A stretch of 64,000 nucleotides of DNA from DATIYF01 sp035517775 (GTDB taxonomy: Bacteria; Acidobacteriota; Terriglobia; Terriglobales; Acidobacteriaceae). The stretch spans positions 62,001-126,000 of the forward strand of contig DATIYF010000045.1 in the NCBI GenBank assembly GCA_035517775.1. Direction: 5' to 3'. Within the stretch, counting starts at the first letter, position 1. Each line of letters starts with the position of its first letter. The notes below the pieces were generated by a model. The model worked only from the letters and a program-made list of their open reading frames with translations, was not told where the DNA came from and searched no databases. This document shows, piece after piece, positions 39,891-48,852 of the stretch. The translations under genes were made by a program, and so were the position numbers.

Positions 39891-42391
39891 GGCTTGAGCG
39901 CGGCCCGCGTCTCCGGCTGGGAGACTTCCGTCACGCGAGGCGCCGCCAGGCTGCCGGTGATGTTGAAACCGCGGCTCTGGCTGCGCATCAGCTTCAGGTT
40001 CAGGGCCTGGCCGGGCGAGGCGCTGCCGCTCACATCGTAGATGCCGCGCGGCGTCTCCAGTTTGCCTTGCTGGATTTCGAACTGGCGGTTGTGAAAGACC
40101 ACCCGGCCGGAGAAACGCCGCATGGTCAGCGGCGGGGAGCCGGCGGCCAGCGTGATGTGAGGAAGCATGCCGTCCACGGCCACTACATCCAGAGTTGCAT
40201 TGGCCGAAGCGAGCATATCGGCCGCGCTCCAGCCCGAAGCGCTTACACGGTAGGCCGCCCCGGCGGCGCCTCGCACCCAGGCATCGTGCATGGCGCGCGC
40301 CAGCTCATTCAGGTCAACGCCGTCAAAGGTGCCGCTGCCGGCATATCGCGGCGGGCGGGCAGTAAAGTCGGCGATCCAGGTCCCGGTGTGGCGGCCGCCC
40401 AGAACCTGCGCGCTCAGGTCCGAGAGGCGGAGCTTGCCGCTATCGAGCGCCACATTCACCGAAACATCGGTGGCGGTCAATCTGTGAATGAGTACGCGGG
40501 CAGCGCGCAATCTACCGGCGGCGCGTAGCGTGGCCAGGTAAGGAATTCCCGGCTCCGGCGGAGAAGAAAAAAAACGGTACCACTCGCTTGGCTGCGCCTC
40601 TGGCCGGATGGCCACACCTACGTCGTCCGTGGCCAATTTGTTGGTACGGAGATCAAAACGGATGGTGCAATCTTCAGGAGCGGTGCAGTGGCGGGGCAAA
40701 GTGAGAGATCCCCGCCAGGTGCTTCCCGCGACTGAGGCCATAACATTCCGCGCTTCGACGCGGCCGGGGAGGATCTGCAGGCTCGCGGATGAAATCTGTA
40801 GCGGCTGGTTCAGGCCTTTTACCTGGGCGCGCAGCGCCTGCAACTGAGCGGTTCCAGAGATCTGTGGCGCGGAAAAAGCTGACCATCCACCCGCCACCTC
40901 GAGATTCACGTTGGCTGTGCCCTCGGCCGCGGGGCGTGGGACCGGCAATCCGACGGTGCGCGCCAGCTCGATCAGGCGCGACACCGGGGCCTGGCCTTTC
41001 AGTTGCAAGTTGTAGCCGGAGCGGGAAAATCTCGCCTGCAAGGTCGGACCCAGAGAAAGCCGGAAGGGAGCGATGGTAAGCTCAGGATCCGCCGCCTGCC
41101 GGCCCGGCTGGCCCCGCGCGCGCCCCCCGGCGCCCCAGGAAGCTTCAAAGGGAACCTTGCCCAGAACCAGCGCGGTTCGAGTGAGGTTCGATTCCAGGCG
41201 CAAATCCCGGGCTTCGCCGTCGCCGCTCCAGATGGGTTGAGTTTGTGCGCCAGCGCTCTGGAAGTGCAACCTTGCGTCCAGCTTGCCGGTGGCGCTCAAA
41301 TCGGCGGGCAGATTCTTCTTCACGTGACGAACCAGGGCCAGCAAGGCAGGAACTTCGAGGCCCTTCGTAAGCAGGGTCAAATCGTACGAGGGAGATGCAG
41401 CCGGCCCGGCCGCGCTCCCCTGCAGCGTGACCGCGCCATCGCCGAGAGGAAGGGAGCAGGAAAGCTGGTGAATGGCGCGGTCGACCGAACTGTAGCGGGC
41501 GTCGCACTGGCTGGCCAGGCGCAGCGTATCGCCATCCAGCAGATCGTAGCGGCGGAAGCCATCCACGGAGGCGGCGGTCTGCACGGCCAGATCGGCGGGG
41601 GTTCCCTTCAAGGTGGCTGAAATAGCGACCGCGCCGCGCCAGCCCTTGTCTTCCCCGTAGGCCAGCTTGGTGATCTGCCCCAGTTGGCCGCGCTCCCACT
41701 GCACATGAAAAAGCACGGGAGTAAAACGCAGCGAGGCAGCCCGCTGCCAGCTTCCATCCACTTGCAATGTGCCAGTATCCGAAAGGTTGAAGTCGGTGCG
41801 CACCGGCTGCGCTTTCAGCCGCATGCCCCAGGTGTTTTCCGAATCCTGCCACAGGCTGAAGTCGGCATTGGTCAAGGCGTAGGGCTTTTTTTCCGCCCCG
41901 AATTTGAAGTTGATTCGCGCCTGCTCCGCTTCAATATAGGGAAACCCGGGGCGGGATTCATTCCGTGGCTTGCTGGTAGGGGCCACCTCGCTGTGGGCAT
42001 TGCGCTCCAGCAGGCTTTCGACGTTCCAGTGCCCGTCGGGGTCGCGCACCAGGTTCAGGCTGGGCTCGGAAAGGCTGAGTTGAGAAATCTCGATGCGGCC
42101 ACGCAGCAGCGAAGTTACCCGCAATGCCGCGGTGACTTCCGGGGCACGCAGCACGGGCTCGGCGCTGAAGGCAGGGTCGTCGTGCACCACGAAATCTTCA
42201 AGATCAAATCCGGGCTGGGGCAGCAGCCGCAGCTGGACGGAAGAGACCTCCACGGGACGGCCCAGGGCGAGGCTGATGGAATTGACGATGCGCGCGCGCA
42301 GCTGGTTGGCGCCCGGGCGCACCAGGAACAAGGCCAGCAGAACCAGCCCGCCGGCCAAGATCTTCCCGCGTCTCGAGCGCAATAATTTCAC
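39887..42391 (-). CDS. AsmA-family protein
   Basis: This 834-residue protein has an N-terminal membrane anchor (KILAGGLVLLALFLV) followed by the AsmA motif GRPVEVSSVQLRLLPQPGFDLEDF and a long beta-rich periplasmic body ending with an AsmA C-terminal domain. Proteins of this family form lipid-transport bridges or affect outer-membrane assembly. GTG 42391 is the start; its ribosome-site region lies in a tandem repeat array. A periplasmic partner gene overlaps its 3' end. Confidence 0.88.
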   Translation of the reverse strand: MKLLRSRRGKILAGGLVLLALFLVRPGANQLRARIVNSISLALGRPVEVSSVQLRLLPQPGFDLEDFVVHDDPAFSAEPVLRAPEVTAALRVTSLLRGRIEISQLSLSEPSLNLVRDPDGHWNVESLLERNAHSEVAPTSKPRNESRPGFPYIEAEQARINFKFGAEKKPYALTNADFSLWQDSENTWGMRLKAQPVRTDFNLSDTGTLQVDGSWQRAASLRFTPVLFHVQWERGQLGQITKLAYGEDKGWRGAVAISATLKGTPADLAVQTAASVDGFRRYDLLDGDTLRLASQCDARYSSVDRAIHQLSCSLPLGDGAVTLQGSAAGPAASPSYDLTLLTKGLEVPALLALVRHVKKNLPADLSATGKLDARLHFQSAGAQTQPIWSGDGEARDLRLESNLTRTALVLGKVPFEASWGAGGRARGQPGRQAADPELTIAPFRLSLGPTLQARFSRSGYNLQLKGQAPVSRLIELARTVGLPVPRPAAEGTANVNLEVAGGWSAFSAPQISGTAQLQALRAQVKGLNQPLQISSASLQILPGRVEARNVMASVAGSTWRGSLTLPRHCTAPEDCTIRFDLRTNKLATDDVGVAIRPEAQPSEWYRFFSSPPEPGIPYLATLRAAGRLRAARVLIHRLTATDVSVNVALDSGKLRLSDLSAQVLGGRHTGTWIADFTARPPRYAGSGTFDGVDLNELARAMHDAWVRGAAGAAYRVSASGWSAADMLASANATLDVVAVDGMLPHITLAAGSPPLTMRRFSGRVVFHNRQFEIQQGKLETPRGIYDVSGSASPGQALNLKLMRSQSRGFNITGSLAAPRVTEVSQPETRAALKP

Positions 42392-42481
42392 CGTGTCGAT
42401 CCCTGTCTCACCGCGCTGCCCTCATTTCACCGCACTACCCTAATTTCACCGCACGATCTCAGTTTCACCGCACTATCCTAA
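42386..42481 (-). repeat. 19-bp tandem repeats between lepB and asmA
   Basis: Four 19-base copies at 42406-42424, 42425-42443, 42444-42462 and 42463-42481 (plus strand TTTCACCGCACTACCCTAA and variants), preceded by a degenerate 20-base copy (42386-42405). On the minus strand each unit reads like TTAGGGTAGTGCGGTGAAA, with an AGGGT/AGGAT ribosome-site-like element and a GTG AAA. The first holds the stop of the upstream lepB, and the last holds the real GTG start of asmA. Confidence 0.85.
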
Positions 42482-43238
42482 AGGTCCGGCGCCAGCGGGT
42501 GTCATCGAAAAAGTGGATGACCTGGTGCAGCAGAAAGCCCACCCGCTGGCTGAACCCGGTTTGCAGATACTGGTCGGGCGGGGTCTCGAACGACCAATAG
42601 ATAAACAACGGACGGCCGATCACATTCTCCACCGGAACAAAGCCCCAATAGCGGCTGTCATAGCTGACGTCGCGATTGTCGCCCATGGCGAAGTAATGGC
42701 CGGGCGGCACCACGAGATCGTCTCCCTGGATGTACTGCTTCATTTGCAGCTGCCAAGCGAGGGTGACGTTATAAGTATCGGAAGGCGGAACCGCGGGAAA
42801 GTTATCGCGATAAGGGTTATAGTCGCCGGCGGCGGGCAGTACATAAGCCGACTCGTTCAGCTTCTGCCCGTTGCGATAGACCGCCCCATCGCGCAGGTGG
42901 ATGCGGTCGCCGGGAATGCCCATCACCCGCTTGACCACGTACAGGCCCGGCTCGGAGGGCGAAAGAAACACGAAGACGTCGCCATCCCTGATCTGGCGGT
43001 AGGGCAGCAGGGGACCCATCCAGCGCGTCGGCGGCGCGAACTGCACCCGGTTGACGAATACGTGATCGCCGATCAGCAGCGTATCTTCCATGGAGCTGGA
43101 AGGAATCTCGAACGCCTGCACGATAAAGGTGATGATGAAAAGTCCGGTCACCAGCACCACCGCCAGCGAGGCCAGGAACTCGACCGTGGTTTCGCGCGGC
43201 TTTTCCGGCTCCGGTTTCTTACCGTTCTTTTTGGCCAC
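42465..43238 (-). CDS. lepB: Signal peptidase I, second gene of pair
   Basis: This 257-residue protein has a basic N-terminus, one membrane helix (about 20-43), the catalytic Ser in EIPSSSMEDTLLIGD (S49) and Lys in VVKRVMGIPGD (K103), followed by the conserved box GDNRDVSYDSRYWGFVP. It removes signal peptides at the outer face of the inner membrane. It is a diverged paralog of the gene just upstream. Its stop codon falls inside the 19-bp repeat array. Confidence 0.95.
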   Translation of the reverse strand: MAKKNGKKPEPEKPRETTVEFLASLAVVLVTGLFIITFIVQAFEIPSSSMEDTLLIGDHVFVNRVQFAPPTRWMGPLLPYRQIRDGDVFVFLSPSEPGLYVVKRVMGIPGDRIHLRDGAVYRNGQKLNESAYVLPAAGDYNPYRDNFPAVPPSDTYNVTLAWQLQMKQYIQGDDLVVPPGHYFAMGDNRDVSYDSRYWGFVPVENVIGRPLFIYWSFETPPDQYLQTGFSQRVGFLLHQVIHFFDDTRWRRTFRIVR

Positions 43239-43274
43239 TCGTGCGCTTTCCTTTTCCCGGGCGGCGAACCGCCT

Positions 43275-44057
43275 TCAGTTGACCAGGCGAAGTGTGCGGT
43301 CCCAGCGGGTAATTTGGAACAAGTGCGTCATCGCATAGGCGAAGTGAGAAAGTTTATCACCCGCGCTGGCAGGATTGGGCAGGTCGGCATCGGTTTCCCG
43401 CACCGACCAGTAAATCAGCAGCGGGCGGCCCACGATATTCTTGCGCGGGACAAAACCCCAATACCTGCTGTCAAGGCTATCGTCGCGATTATCGCCCAGC
43501 ACGAAGTAATTGCCTTCCGGCACGATAAGCTGGCCATCTTCCACCAGCTTGCGCATCTCCAGCCACCAGTTTCCCTCCAACCCGGGCACGGGCAGGTCGA
43601 GCTGGGGAAATTCATCACGAAAACGGTCATGCGCCCGTCCGCTATGATGCACATAGGGCTCGACCAGGGCAGTTCCATTTACATAGACATTGCCCTTGAT
43701 AAGCCGGACCCGGTCTCCGGGAACGGCGATCACCCGCTTCACGAAATGCTCGACCGGATGCACCGGGTACTTGAAGACGATGATGTCACCGCGCCGCACC
43801 GGCTGATAGGGCATAAGAAAGTCAAGAAAGCTGCCGGCGCCATAGCGCAGCTTATCCACCAGCAGGTAGTCGCCGGTCAGCAGGGTATTTTCCATGGACT
43901 CAGAGGGAATCTGGAAAGCCTGCACGATGAAGGTCACGACAAATACCGCAATCACAACCGTCGCCAGCAGCGATTGTGCGGTAGCCAGCCAGTCATTCGA
44001 TCGCCGCAGCTCCGCGGGAGCCGGCGCGGCTTGCTCTTTTTGTTCGACGGTTTCCAT
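43275..44057 (-). CDS. lepB: Signal peptidase I, first gene of pair
   Basis: This 260-residue protein has a membrane helix at about 27-48, catalytic S54 in IPSESMENTLLTGD, K107 in FVKRVIAVPGD and the box GDNRDDSLDSRYWGFVP. It starts 11 bases after the rnc stop and precedes the second lepB by 36 bases, so rnc-lepB-lepB is likely one operon. Two complete active enzymes suggest different substrate preferences. Confidence 0.95.
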   Translation of the reverse strand: METVEQKEQAAPAPAELRRSNDWLATAQSLLATVVIAVFVVTFIVQAFQIPSESMENTLLTGDYLLVDKLRYGAGSFLDFLMPYQPVRRGDIIVFKYPVHPVEHFVKRVIAVPGDRVRLIKGNVYVNGTALVEPYVHHSGRAHDRFRDEFPQLDLPVPGLEGNWWLEMRKLVEDGQLIVPEGNYFVLGDNRDDSLDSRYWGFVPRKNIVGRPLLIYWSVRETDADLPNPASAGDKLSHFAYAMTHLFQITRWDRTLRLVN

Positions 44058-44068
44058 GACTGAACTTT

Positions 44069-44854
44069 TCAGGAGGGCTGCGACTCGCCCGCCGCCACAG
44101 CCGCCGGCTGGGACGCGAGATAGTCGAGCACCTGGCGGGCAGCTTCCTGCTCCGCCTCTTTCTTGGTCGAGCCCTCGGCCCGGCCGACGAACTCCGCCAC
44201 CCCCGCACCGTTTTCGGCTCTCAGGCGGGCCTCCACGGTGAAGGTTTTGCGATGCTCCGGCCCCTGCTCCTTCACCAGCACATAGGCCGGCTGCGACCGC
44301 CCCGCCGCTTGCAGGCGCTCCTGCAGGGCAGACTTGTAATCGGTGAGCGGCAGCATGCGCCCGCTGCGCGCCAGCCGTTCCAGCTCAGGCAGCAGGATGG
44401 CGCGCAGAACCACCGGCCGCACCACCTCCAGGCCCCCTTCGAGATAAAGGGCCGCCAGCACGGCTTCCAGAGCATCCACCAGCAACGCGGTCTTGCTCCG
44501 ACCGCCGCTTTTTTCTTCTCCCCGGCCCAGGCGGAGATACTCCCCCAGCTTGAGTTCGCGGGCCACGCGAATCAAATGCTTTTCGCTGACCAGGTGGGCG
44601 CGCAGCTTCGACAGTTCTCCCTCGCGAAAATGGGGGAAGCGGCGAAATAGCTCTTCGCTGGTGATCAGGCCCAGCACCGCGTCTCCGACGAACTCCAGTT
44701 GCTCGTTATCGCCGACGCGGCCGGCGGAGTCGCGGGCGGCTTCCATCTCCCGGGCCTGGGAGCTGTGGGTCAAGGCCTGCGCGAGCAGCTCCGGGCGCTC
44801 GAAATGATGTCCCAGAGCTTCCTGCAGGGCCGCGGTGTCGCGCGAGGTGGTCAT
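44069..44854 (-). CDS. rnc: Ribonuclease III
   Basis: This 261-residue protein has the RNase III signature NEQLEFVGDAVLGL (49-62), a second acidic cluster in KTALLVDALEAVLAALYLEGG, and a C-terminal dsRNA-binding domain (about 185-250; DYKSALQERLQ..., GSTKKEAEQEAARQVLDYL). It cleaves double-stranded RNA in rRNA processing and antisense regulation. It heads the operon with the two signal peptidases. Confidence 0.96.
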   Translation of the reverse strand: MTTSRDTAALQEALGHHFERPELLAQALTHSSQAREMEAARDSAGRVGDNEQLEFVGDAVLGLITSEELFRRFPHFREGELSKLRAHLVSEKHLIRVARELKLGEYLRLGRGEEKSGGRSKTALLVDALEAVLAALYLEGGLEVVRPVVLRAILLPELERLARSGRMLPLTDYKSALQERLQAAGRSQPAYVLVKEQGPEHRKTFTVEARLRAENGAGVAEFVGRAEGSTKKEAEQEAARQVLDYLASQPAAVAAGESQPS

Positions 44855-44949
44855 TCTGTGGCTTCCGGGCAGCGGCAGCGCTGGCTCGGGTGGTTAAAGT
44901 TCAACCGCAGCGCGGGAGGCGCAAACACGACTGCGCGCTGTTCGCCCGC

Positions 44950-44971
44950 GGGCAGCCGGGCCGGGCTGCCC
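44950..44971. terminator. GC-rich hairpin, possible terminator
   Basis: GGGCAGCC and GGCTGCCC pair around a six-base loop in the 151-base gap between the TPR gene and rnc, both on the minus strand. It could end transcription from the TPR genes, but no T-run follows on the minus strand, so the call is weak. Confidence 0.3.
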
Positions 44972-45005
44972 TTGCCGCCCCGGAAAGTCTTCCGCGCGCT
45001 TCTGC

Positions 45006-45905
45006 TTACTTCGGCGGCGGATTCTGCGTGCCAGCAGGCGGCGGATTCTGCGTGCTGGCCGCCGGATTGGTGGCCGCCGGGGAGGTGACAATCCCGCCCG
45101 TCAATTGCACCAGACGGTCGTGTTCGCGGCGAGCCAGTTGGCCCGCGGTGGTATTGTCCTGGGTCAGCTCCACGGCGCGGTCGGCTTCTTTCAGGGCATC
45201 GCCGTATTTGTTCTGTTTATCGAGCGCCAGGGCCAAGCGCAGCAGCACGACCGCATCCGGCTGACTGGGATAGGCGTCAAGGGACTTGCGATAGTCGCTC
45301 TCCGCCTCGGGATATTTATCCTGGTTGTAGGCCAGGGTTCCCAGGATGGAGTACACCGAAGAGCGCAGGTAACCCTTATAGGCATCCACCTTCTCCTGCG
45401 GCGTGCCCGCCGGCACCGGCAGGTCGGTATCAATGGTCTGGAGCGCGTGCTGGGCGTCTTTGTTGGCTTCGTCCCAGCGCTGTTGCTTGTCGAGATCGGT
45501 ATCGCGGGTGCGCTCGGTCAGGACCTCGGCCACGCCAATCAAAGCCTCAGGATCATCGGGGTCAATGGCCAGAATCTTGCGCCCGGTTTCCATCATCTTG
45601 TCGCCATCGTTGGCGCTCTGGAAGCCGTGCATCGCCGCCCGGTAGAGCAGCACACGCAATTCGCTATCGGGAAACTTGGCGGCGAAATCGTCAGCCGCTT
45701 TTTCCAGCGCCGCCGGGTCGGTAATGGCGGCCGCGGCTTTGTAGGCATCGAACTCCGCCTGCGTCTTGGCCTGGGGCGGACGCTTCGCCGGGGCGGCGCT
45801 CTGGGTGTCCGAGGCCGGGGGCGTGGTTGGGGCAGGGGTCTGTTGCTGGGCCAACATCGCGGTCGCCAGCCACAGCATCGCGACTACGGTTGTTGCTCGC
45901 TTCAT
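45006..45905 (-). CDS. Exported TPR-repeat protein
   Basis: This 299-residue protein has a signal peptide (MKRATTVVAMLWLATAMLA), a Pro/Ala/Thr-rich linker and a helical region with at least three tetratricopeptide-like repeats (DPEALIGVAEVL..., SILGTLAYNQDKYPEAESDYRKSL, LRLALALDKQNKYGDALKEADRAV). The tail is a NPPPAGTQNPPPK-type Pro-rich stretch. TPR proteins mediate protein contacts; the partner is unknown. It follows another TPR protein gene by 52 bases and is probably co-transcribed with it. Confidence 0.8.
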   Translation of the reverse strand: MKRATTVVAMLWLATAMLAQQQTPAPTTPPASDTQSAAPAKRPPQAKTQAEFDAYKAAAAITDPAALEKAADDFAAKFPDSELRVLLYRAAMHGFQSANDGDKMMETGRKILAIDPDDPEALIGVAEVLTERTRDTDLDKQQRWDEANKDAQHALQTIDTDLPVPAGTPQEKVDAYKGYLRSSVYSILGTLAYNQDKYPEAESDYRKSLDAYPSQPDAVVLLRLALALDKQNKYGDALKEADRAVELTQDNTTAGQLARREHDRLVQLTGGIVTSPAATNPAASTQNPPPAGTQNPPPK

Positions 45906-45957
45906 GCTGTCTCCTTGATAGCCATCGCGGATTTCCGCTAATCCTTAGATTCCTTTT

Positions 45958-47508
45958 CTACTGCTGCCGGCTGTGGGGCTGGTAGGGCTGCTGGATGCCC
46001 TTCTCGGCCGCCGCCTTGGCCTCGGGCAGGGTGGCGCCGGCGTTCAGCGCGGCCCGGTAATGCCCCAGAGCCGCCTCCCGGTCCTCCTGCATATCGCAGA
46101 TTCTTCCCAGGTAGATGTGCGACCAGGCCAGCACCTTGGGCTCGTGGCTGGTTTCGATCGCTTTCTGGAAGTAGGACTGCGCCCCTTCCACGTTGCGGTC
46201 CATGATGGCGGCCTGCGCCAGGATGAACAGCGCCCTTCCCTGGTCTTCCCGTTTTTCGTCCAGCGCCTGCTGCGCCAGCTTCTGCGCGCCCGCCGGGTCG
46301 CCGGCCACCAGGTCGCGCTCGGCGCTGGCCAGCAGCTTCGGGCCGGCAGGCCGTGGAAGGTGCAGCACATCGGGATCGGCCGTGTCTGCGAACTGCAGCT
46401 GGGCCATGTCTCTTTCTATTTTATGAACATCAATGCCGGAAAGCATCGCCTGGTAACCGTTGCGCAATCCGGCGGGATCTTTTTCAAACTTTACCAGCGC
46501 TTCGTAGAAATGCGGCGTCAGGATGTAGCCCTGCTTGACCGAGCGCTGCACCGCCTGCTGGCGCTCGCTCTCGGGCGTGTTCTTGCTGCCCAGCATGTGG
46601 GCCTCGACCGCGCGAATCAGGCACTCGGTGACCAGCAGCCCCACGTCGCTCTTGAAGCTGTCGTCCATGGGCGCGTTCCTCACCGTCTGCAGCAGCGGGT
46701 CCAGCTTCTTCAACTCCAGCGGGTAGCGTGCGACCAGCGGGTCCAAGAGATAGTGAAGATAGGTATGGCGGACCTGCTCCAGCTCCGGAGTAATGGTCGG
46801 CCCCGGCGAAATCACCACATAGTAATCCGTGCCGTAATTGCGGGCGTTGGTTTGTCCCGGCGGCCCCATGGGATCGAGCAGCACCGTAAATCCCCGTCCC
46901 GGATAGGCTGAGGACGGCACTTTCAGATAAATCTCGGTCGCGAACAGCACATTCGAAAGCGGGCCGTGATAATGCTCGGTCAGGGCCTCATAACTTCCGC
47001 GGTGCTCCTCCCAGATGGCGTGCAGATTCACCGTCTGGTACCACTTCTGCAGAGACGGCAGGATGCCCACCACAGCTACGGAATCCGGAGGCATATCGGC
47101 TTCCTTCACGCGCTCGTCGAGGGCCGGGGGCGGAGTCAGATAGAGAGCGAGGGAGACATATTCGGCCAGGGTGTGGGCAGCGTCCGACGCCTCGTGCTCT
47201 TTGTAGAGTGCGCACATGGCCTGGGTTACTTCACGCCCATCCACGGCGGCCTGAATATTTCTCGCCACTTCCTGGCGCACGAGGGTCCGCAGGGGGCTGG
47301 AGATGCCCAGCTCGTAGTCGTAACCGCAAGCATTAATGGCAGTTAGAACGGTGAAGAGGGTCTCGCTGGTTTCGAGCGTCACCCCCTTGGCGGTCTGGGT
47401 GGCAGGCGCCTTCGGGGCCTCGGGAGGCGGGGCGGTTTTCGGTTCATCCTGCGCAACCGACACGTTCACGAGCAGCCCGAGCAGGGCGGCATAGAGTGCG
47501 CGTCGCAA
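45958..47508 (-). CDS. Exported hypothetical protein with C-terminal TPRs
   Basis: This 516-residue protein has a signal peptide (MRRALYAALLGLLVNVSVA), a Pro-rich linker, a large central domain I do not recognise (about 45-390, with KGVTLETSETLFTVLTAINACGYD near its start), and two or three TPRs at the end (GRALFILAQAAIMDRNVEGAQSYF, WSHIYLGRICDMQEDREAALGHY). The central domain includes THYLHYLLDP-like text (TYLHYLLDPLVARYPLEL) but no HExxH. It is probably a conserved acidobacterial periplasmic protein. Confidence 0.75.
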   Translation of the reverse strand: MRRALYAALLGLLVNVSVAQDEPKTAPPPEAPKAPATQTAKGVTLETSETLFTVLTAINACGYDYELGISSPLRTLVRQEVARNIQAAVDGREVTQAMCALYKEHEASDAAHTLAEYVSLALYLTPPPALDERVKEADMPPDSVAVVGILPSLQKWYQTVNLHAIWEEHRGSYEALTEHYHGPLSNVLFATEIYLKVPSSAYPGRGFTVLLDPMGPPGQTNARNYGTDYYVVISPGPTITPELEQVRHTYLHYLLDPLVARYPLELKKLDPLLQTVRNAPMDDSFKSDVGLLVTECLIRAVEAHMLGSKNTPESERQQAVQRSVKQGYILTPHFYEALVKFEKDPAGLRNGYQAMLSGIDVHKIERDMAQLQFADTADPDVLHLPRPAGPKLLASAERDLVAGDPAGAQKLAQQALDEKREDQGRALFILAQAAIMDRNVEGAQSYFQKAIETSHEPKVLAWSHIYLGRICDMQEDREAALGHYRAALNAGATLPEAKAAAEKGIQQPYQPHSRQQ

Positions 47509-47587
47509 CCAGCAATTCAGGGGATGACCTCCCGGTCAGGTGGGTATGCCGTTACTCCGTCAGTTTACGGGGTTTTCCCGCGCAAGG

Positions 47588-48694
47588 TCAACGGAGGGCG
47601 GCCCTCGGCTCCAAGGCAACCGCCAGCGAATCGAGCGAGAGCGAGCGCAGCAGGTTGCGCCGCATGCCACGCTCGACTTCGGCCAGCCGGTCAGAGGCCA
47701 GGGCAATCCAATCGAAGTCCACGGATTCTGCCAGCCGCTTAAGCTCCGGCTGAATGTCTGTGTTCCGCACCAGGTCGGGCGTGTTCGACTTGAGAAAGAG
47801 CATGTCTTCGAGCAGCGAGTAGAGGGTGCGCAGGAGCGCTTCGGTTTTTTCGCGGCCTTCGGCGCCGGCGCGGTAGGTCTCCGTGGTCTTGAACAGCTCG
47901 CTGTGCTCCGTTCGCAGCGCCGAGTGAAGGATAGTCAAGGCATGGCTGCGGGCGGCGACGTATGCAGCCAGATCAAAGCTACGGGCCCGCCCCACCGCGC
48001 CCTCAGCCAGGCGCGCCACCAGCGCCCGCTGCTGCGGCTTCCAGTCGGGACGATACACTGCCAGATATTGCTCGACCTCCTGCGTGGAGAGCGCCGCCAG
48101 CGTGACCGCCATGGAGCGCGAACGAATCGTGGGCAGTAATTCGCCGGGGTTTTCCGTGAGCAGGAAAATGGTGGCGAATTCCGGAGGCTCCTCCAGAACT
48201 TTGAGCAGGGAGTTGGCCGCCTCTTTCATGAAAGCCGAGTCGGTGAAAATATAGACGCGCTCTTTGGCTTCCGCCGGGCGGTAGTAAATGCTTTCGATGA
48301 CCCGCCGCACCTGGTCCACCTTGATCATAAGCTGGGGTGGATCAGGCGGAATGATGAGCACGTCGGGATGAGTCTGCACGAAGAGGCGGGTTTCTTTTTT
48401 GTCGGTTTCGCGCAGGCCTTCGCGCGCCTCGGCGGCTTCGGCCACGCGAGCGGCGAGGTCTTCGGCTTGCGCGATGCGCAGGCAGTTTGCACACCGGCCG
48501 CAGAAATCGGGCAGGCCGTCAGTGACGGTGGGGGAAAGGCAGTTCATGGCGCGGGCCAGCATGAGCGCCAGGGTGTATTTGCCGGACCCGGCGGGCCCGG
48601 CCAGAATTACGGCTTGCGGGAAGCGTCCGCGCGCGAGCATCTCGCGCAGGCGATGGACGCATTCGGTGTTGCCGTGAAAATCAGAGAAAGGCAT
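47588..48694 (-). CDS. holB: DNA polymerase III delta' subunit
   Basis: The 368-residue protein is a clamp-loader AAA+ domain: Walker A-like GPAGSGKYT (33-41), a zinc module with C52, C65, C68 and C71, LLKVLEEPPEFATIFLLTENP (the sensor 1 region) and the C-terminal collar helices. It helps load the sliding clamp. It lies downstream of tmk on the same strand, the usual tmk-holB arrangement. The 158-base gap between the two contains degenerate repeats. Confidence 0.92.
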   Translation of the reverse strand: MPFSDFHGNTECVHRLREMLARGRFPQAVILAGPAGSGKYTLALMLARAMNCLSPTVTDGLPDFCGRCANCLRIAQAEDLAARVAEAAEAREGLRETDKKETRLFVQTHPDVLIIPPDPPQLMIKVDQVRRVIESIYYRPAEAKERVYIFTDSAFMKEAANSLLKVLEEPPEFATIFLLTENPGELLPTIRSRSMAVTLAALSTQEVEQYLAVYRPDWKPQQRALVARLAEGAVGRARSFDLAAYVAARSHALTILHSALRTEHSELFKTTETYRAGAEGREKTEALLRTLYSLLEDMLFLKSNTPDLVRNTDIQPELKRLAESVDFDWIALASDRLAEVERGMRRNLLRSLSLDSLAVALEPRAALR

Positions 48695-48699
48695 GGATT

Positions 48700-48835
48700 G
48701 AAGCTTTCAGCTATCAGCTATCAGCATTTGGCACTTAGCACTTGGCATTTGGCCCGTCAGCATTGGAAGCTCTAGCCTTTAGCATTGGGCAGTCAAGTGA
48801 ATCTTGACGGCCAAGTGCCAAGTGCCAATCGTGAA
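48700..48835. repeat. CTATCAGC/TTGGCACTT degenerate repeats
   Basis: CAGCTATCAGCTATCAGC is followed by TTGGCACTTAGCACTTGG, CATTTGG, and later GGCCAAGTGCCAAGTGCC, so the second half is partly an inverted copy of the first. This fills the holB-tmk gap and leaves no room for a gene. It resembles the repeat at 34515-34577. Confidence 0.7.
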
Positions 48836-48852
48836 TTACAAATCAAAAATCC

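Noticed and set aside
42406..42481. Possible CRISPR array
   Set aside because: The 19-bp units are contiguous with no spacers, and no cas genes are present.
42513..44063. Long + strand open frame (about 516 codons) opposite the two signal peptidase genes
   Set aside because: It is antisense to two genes with complete catalytic motifs, has no ribosome site and no family resemblance. Long antisense frames are expected at this GC content.
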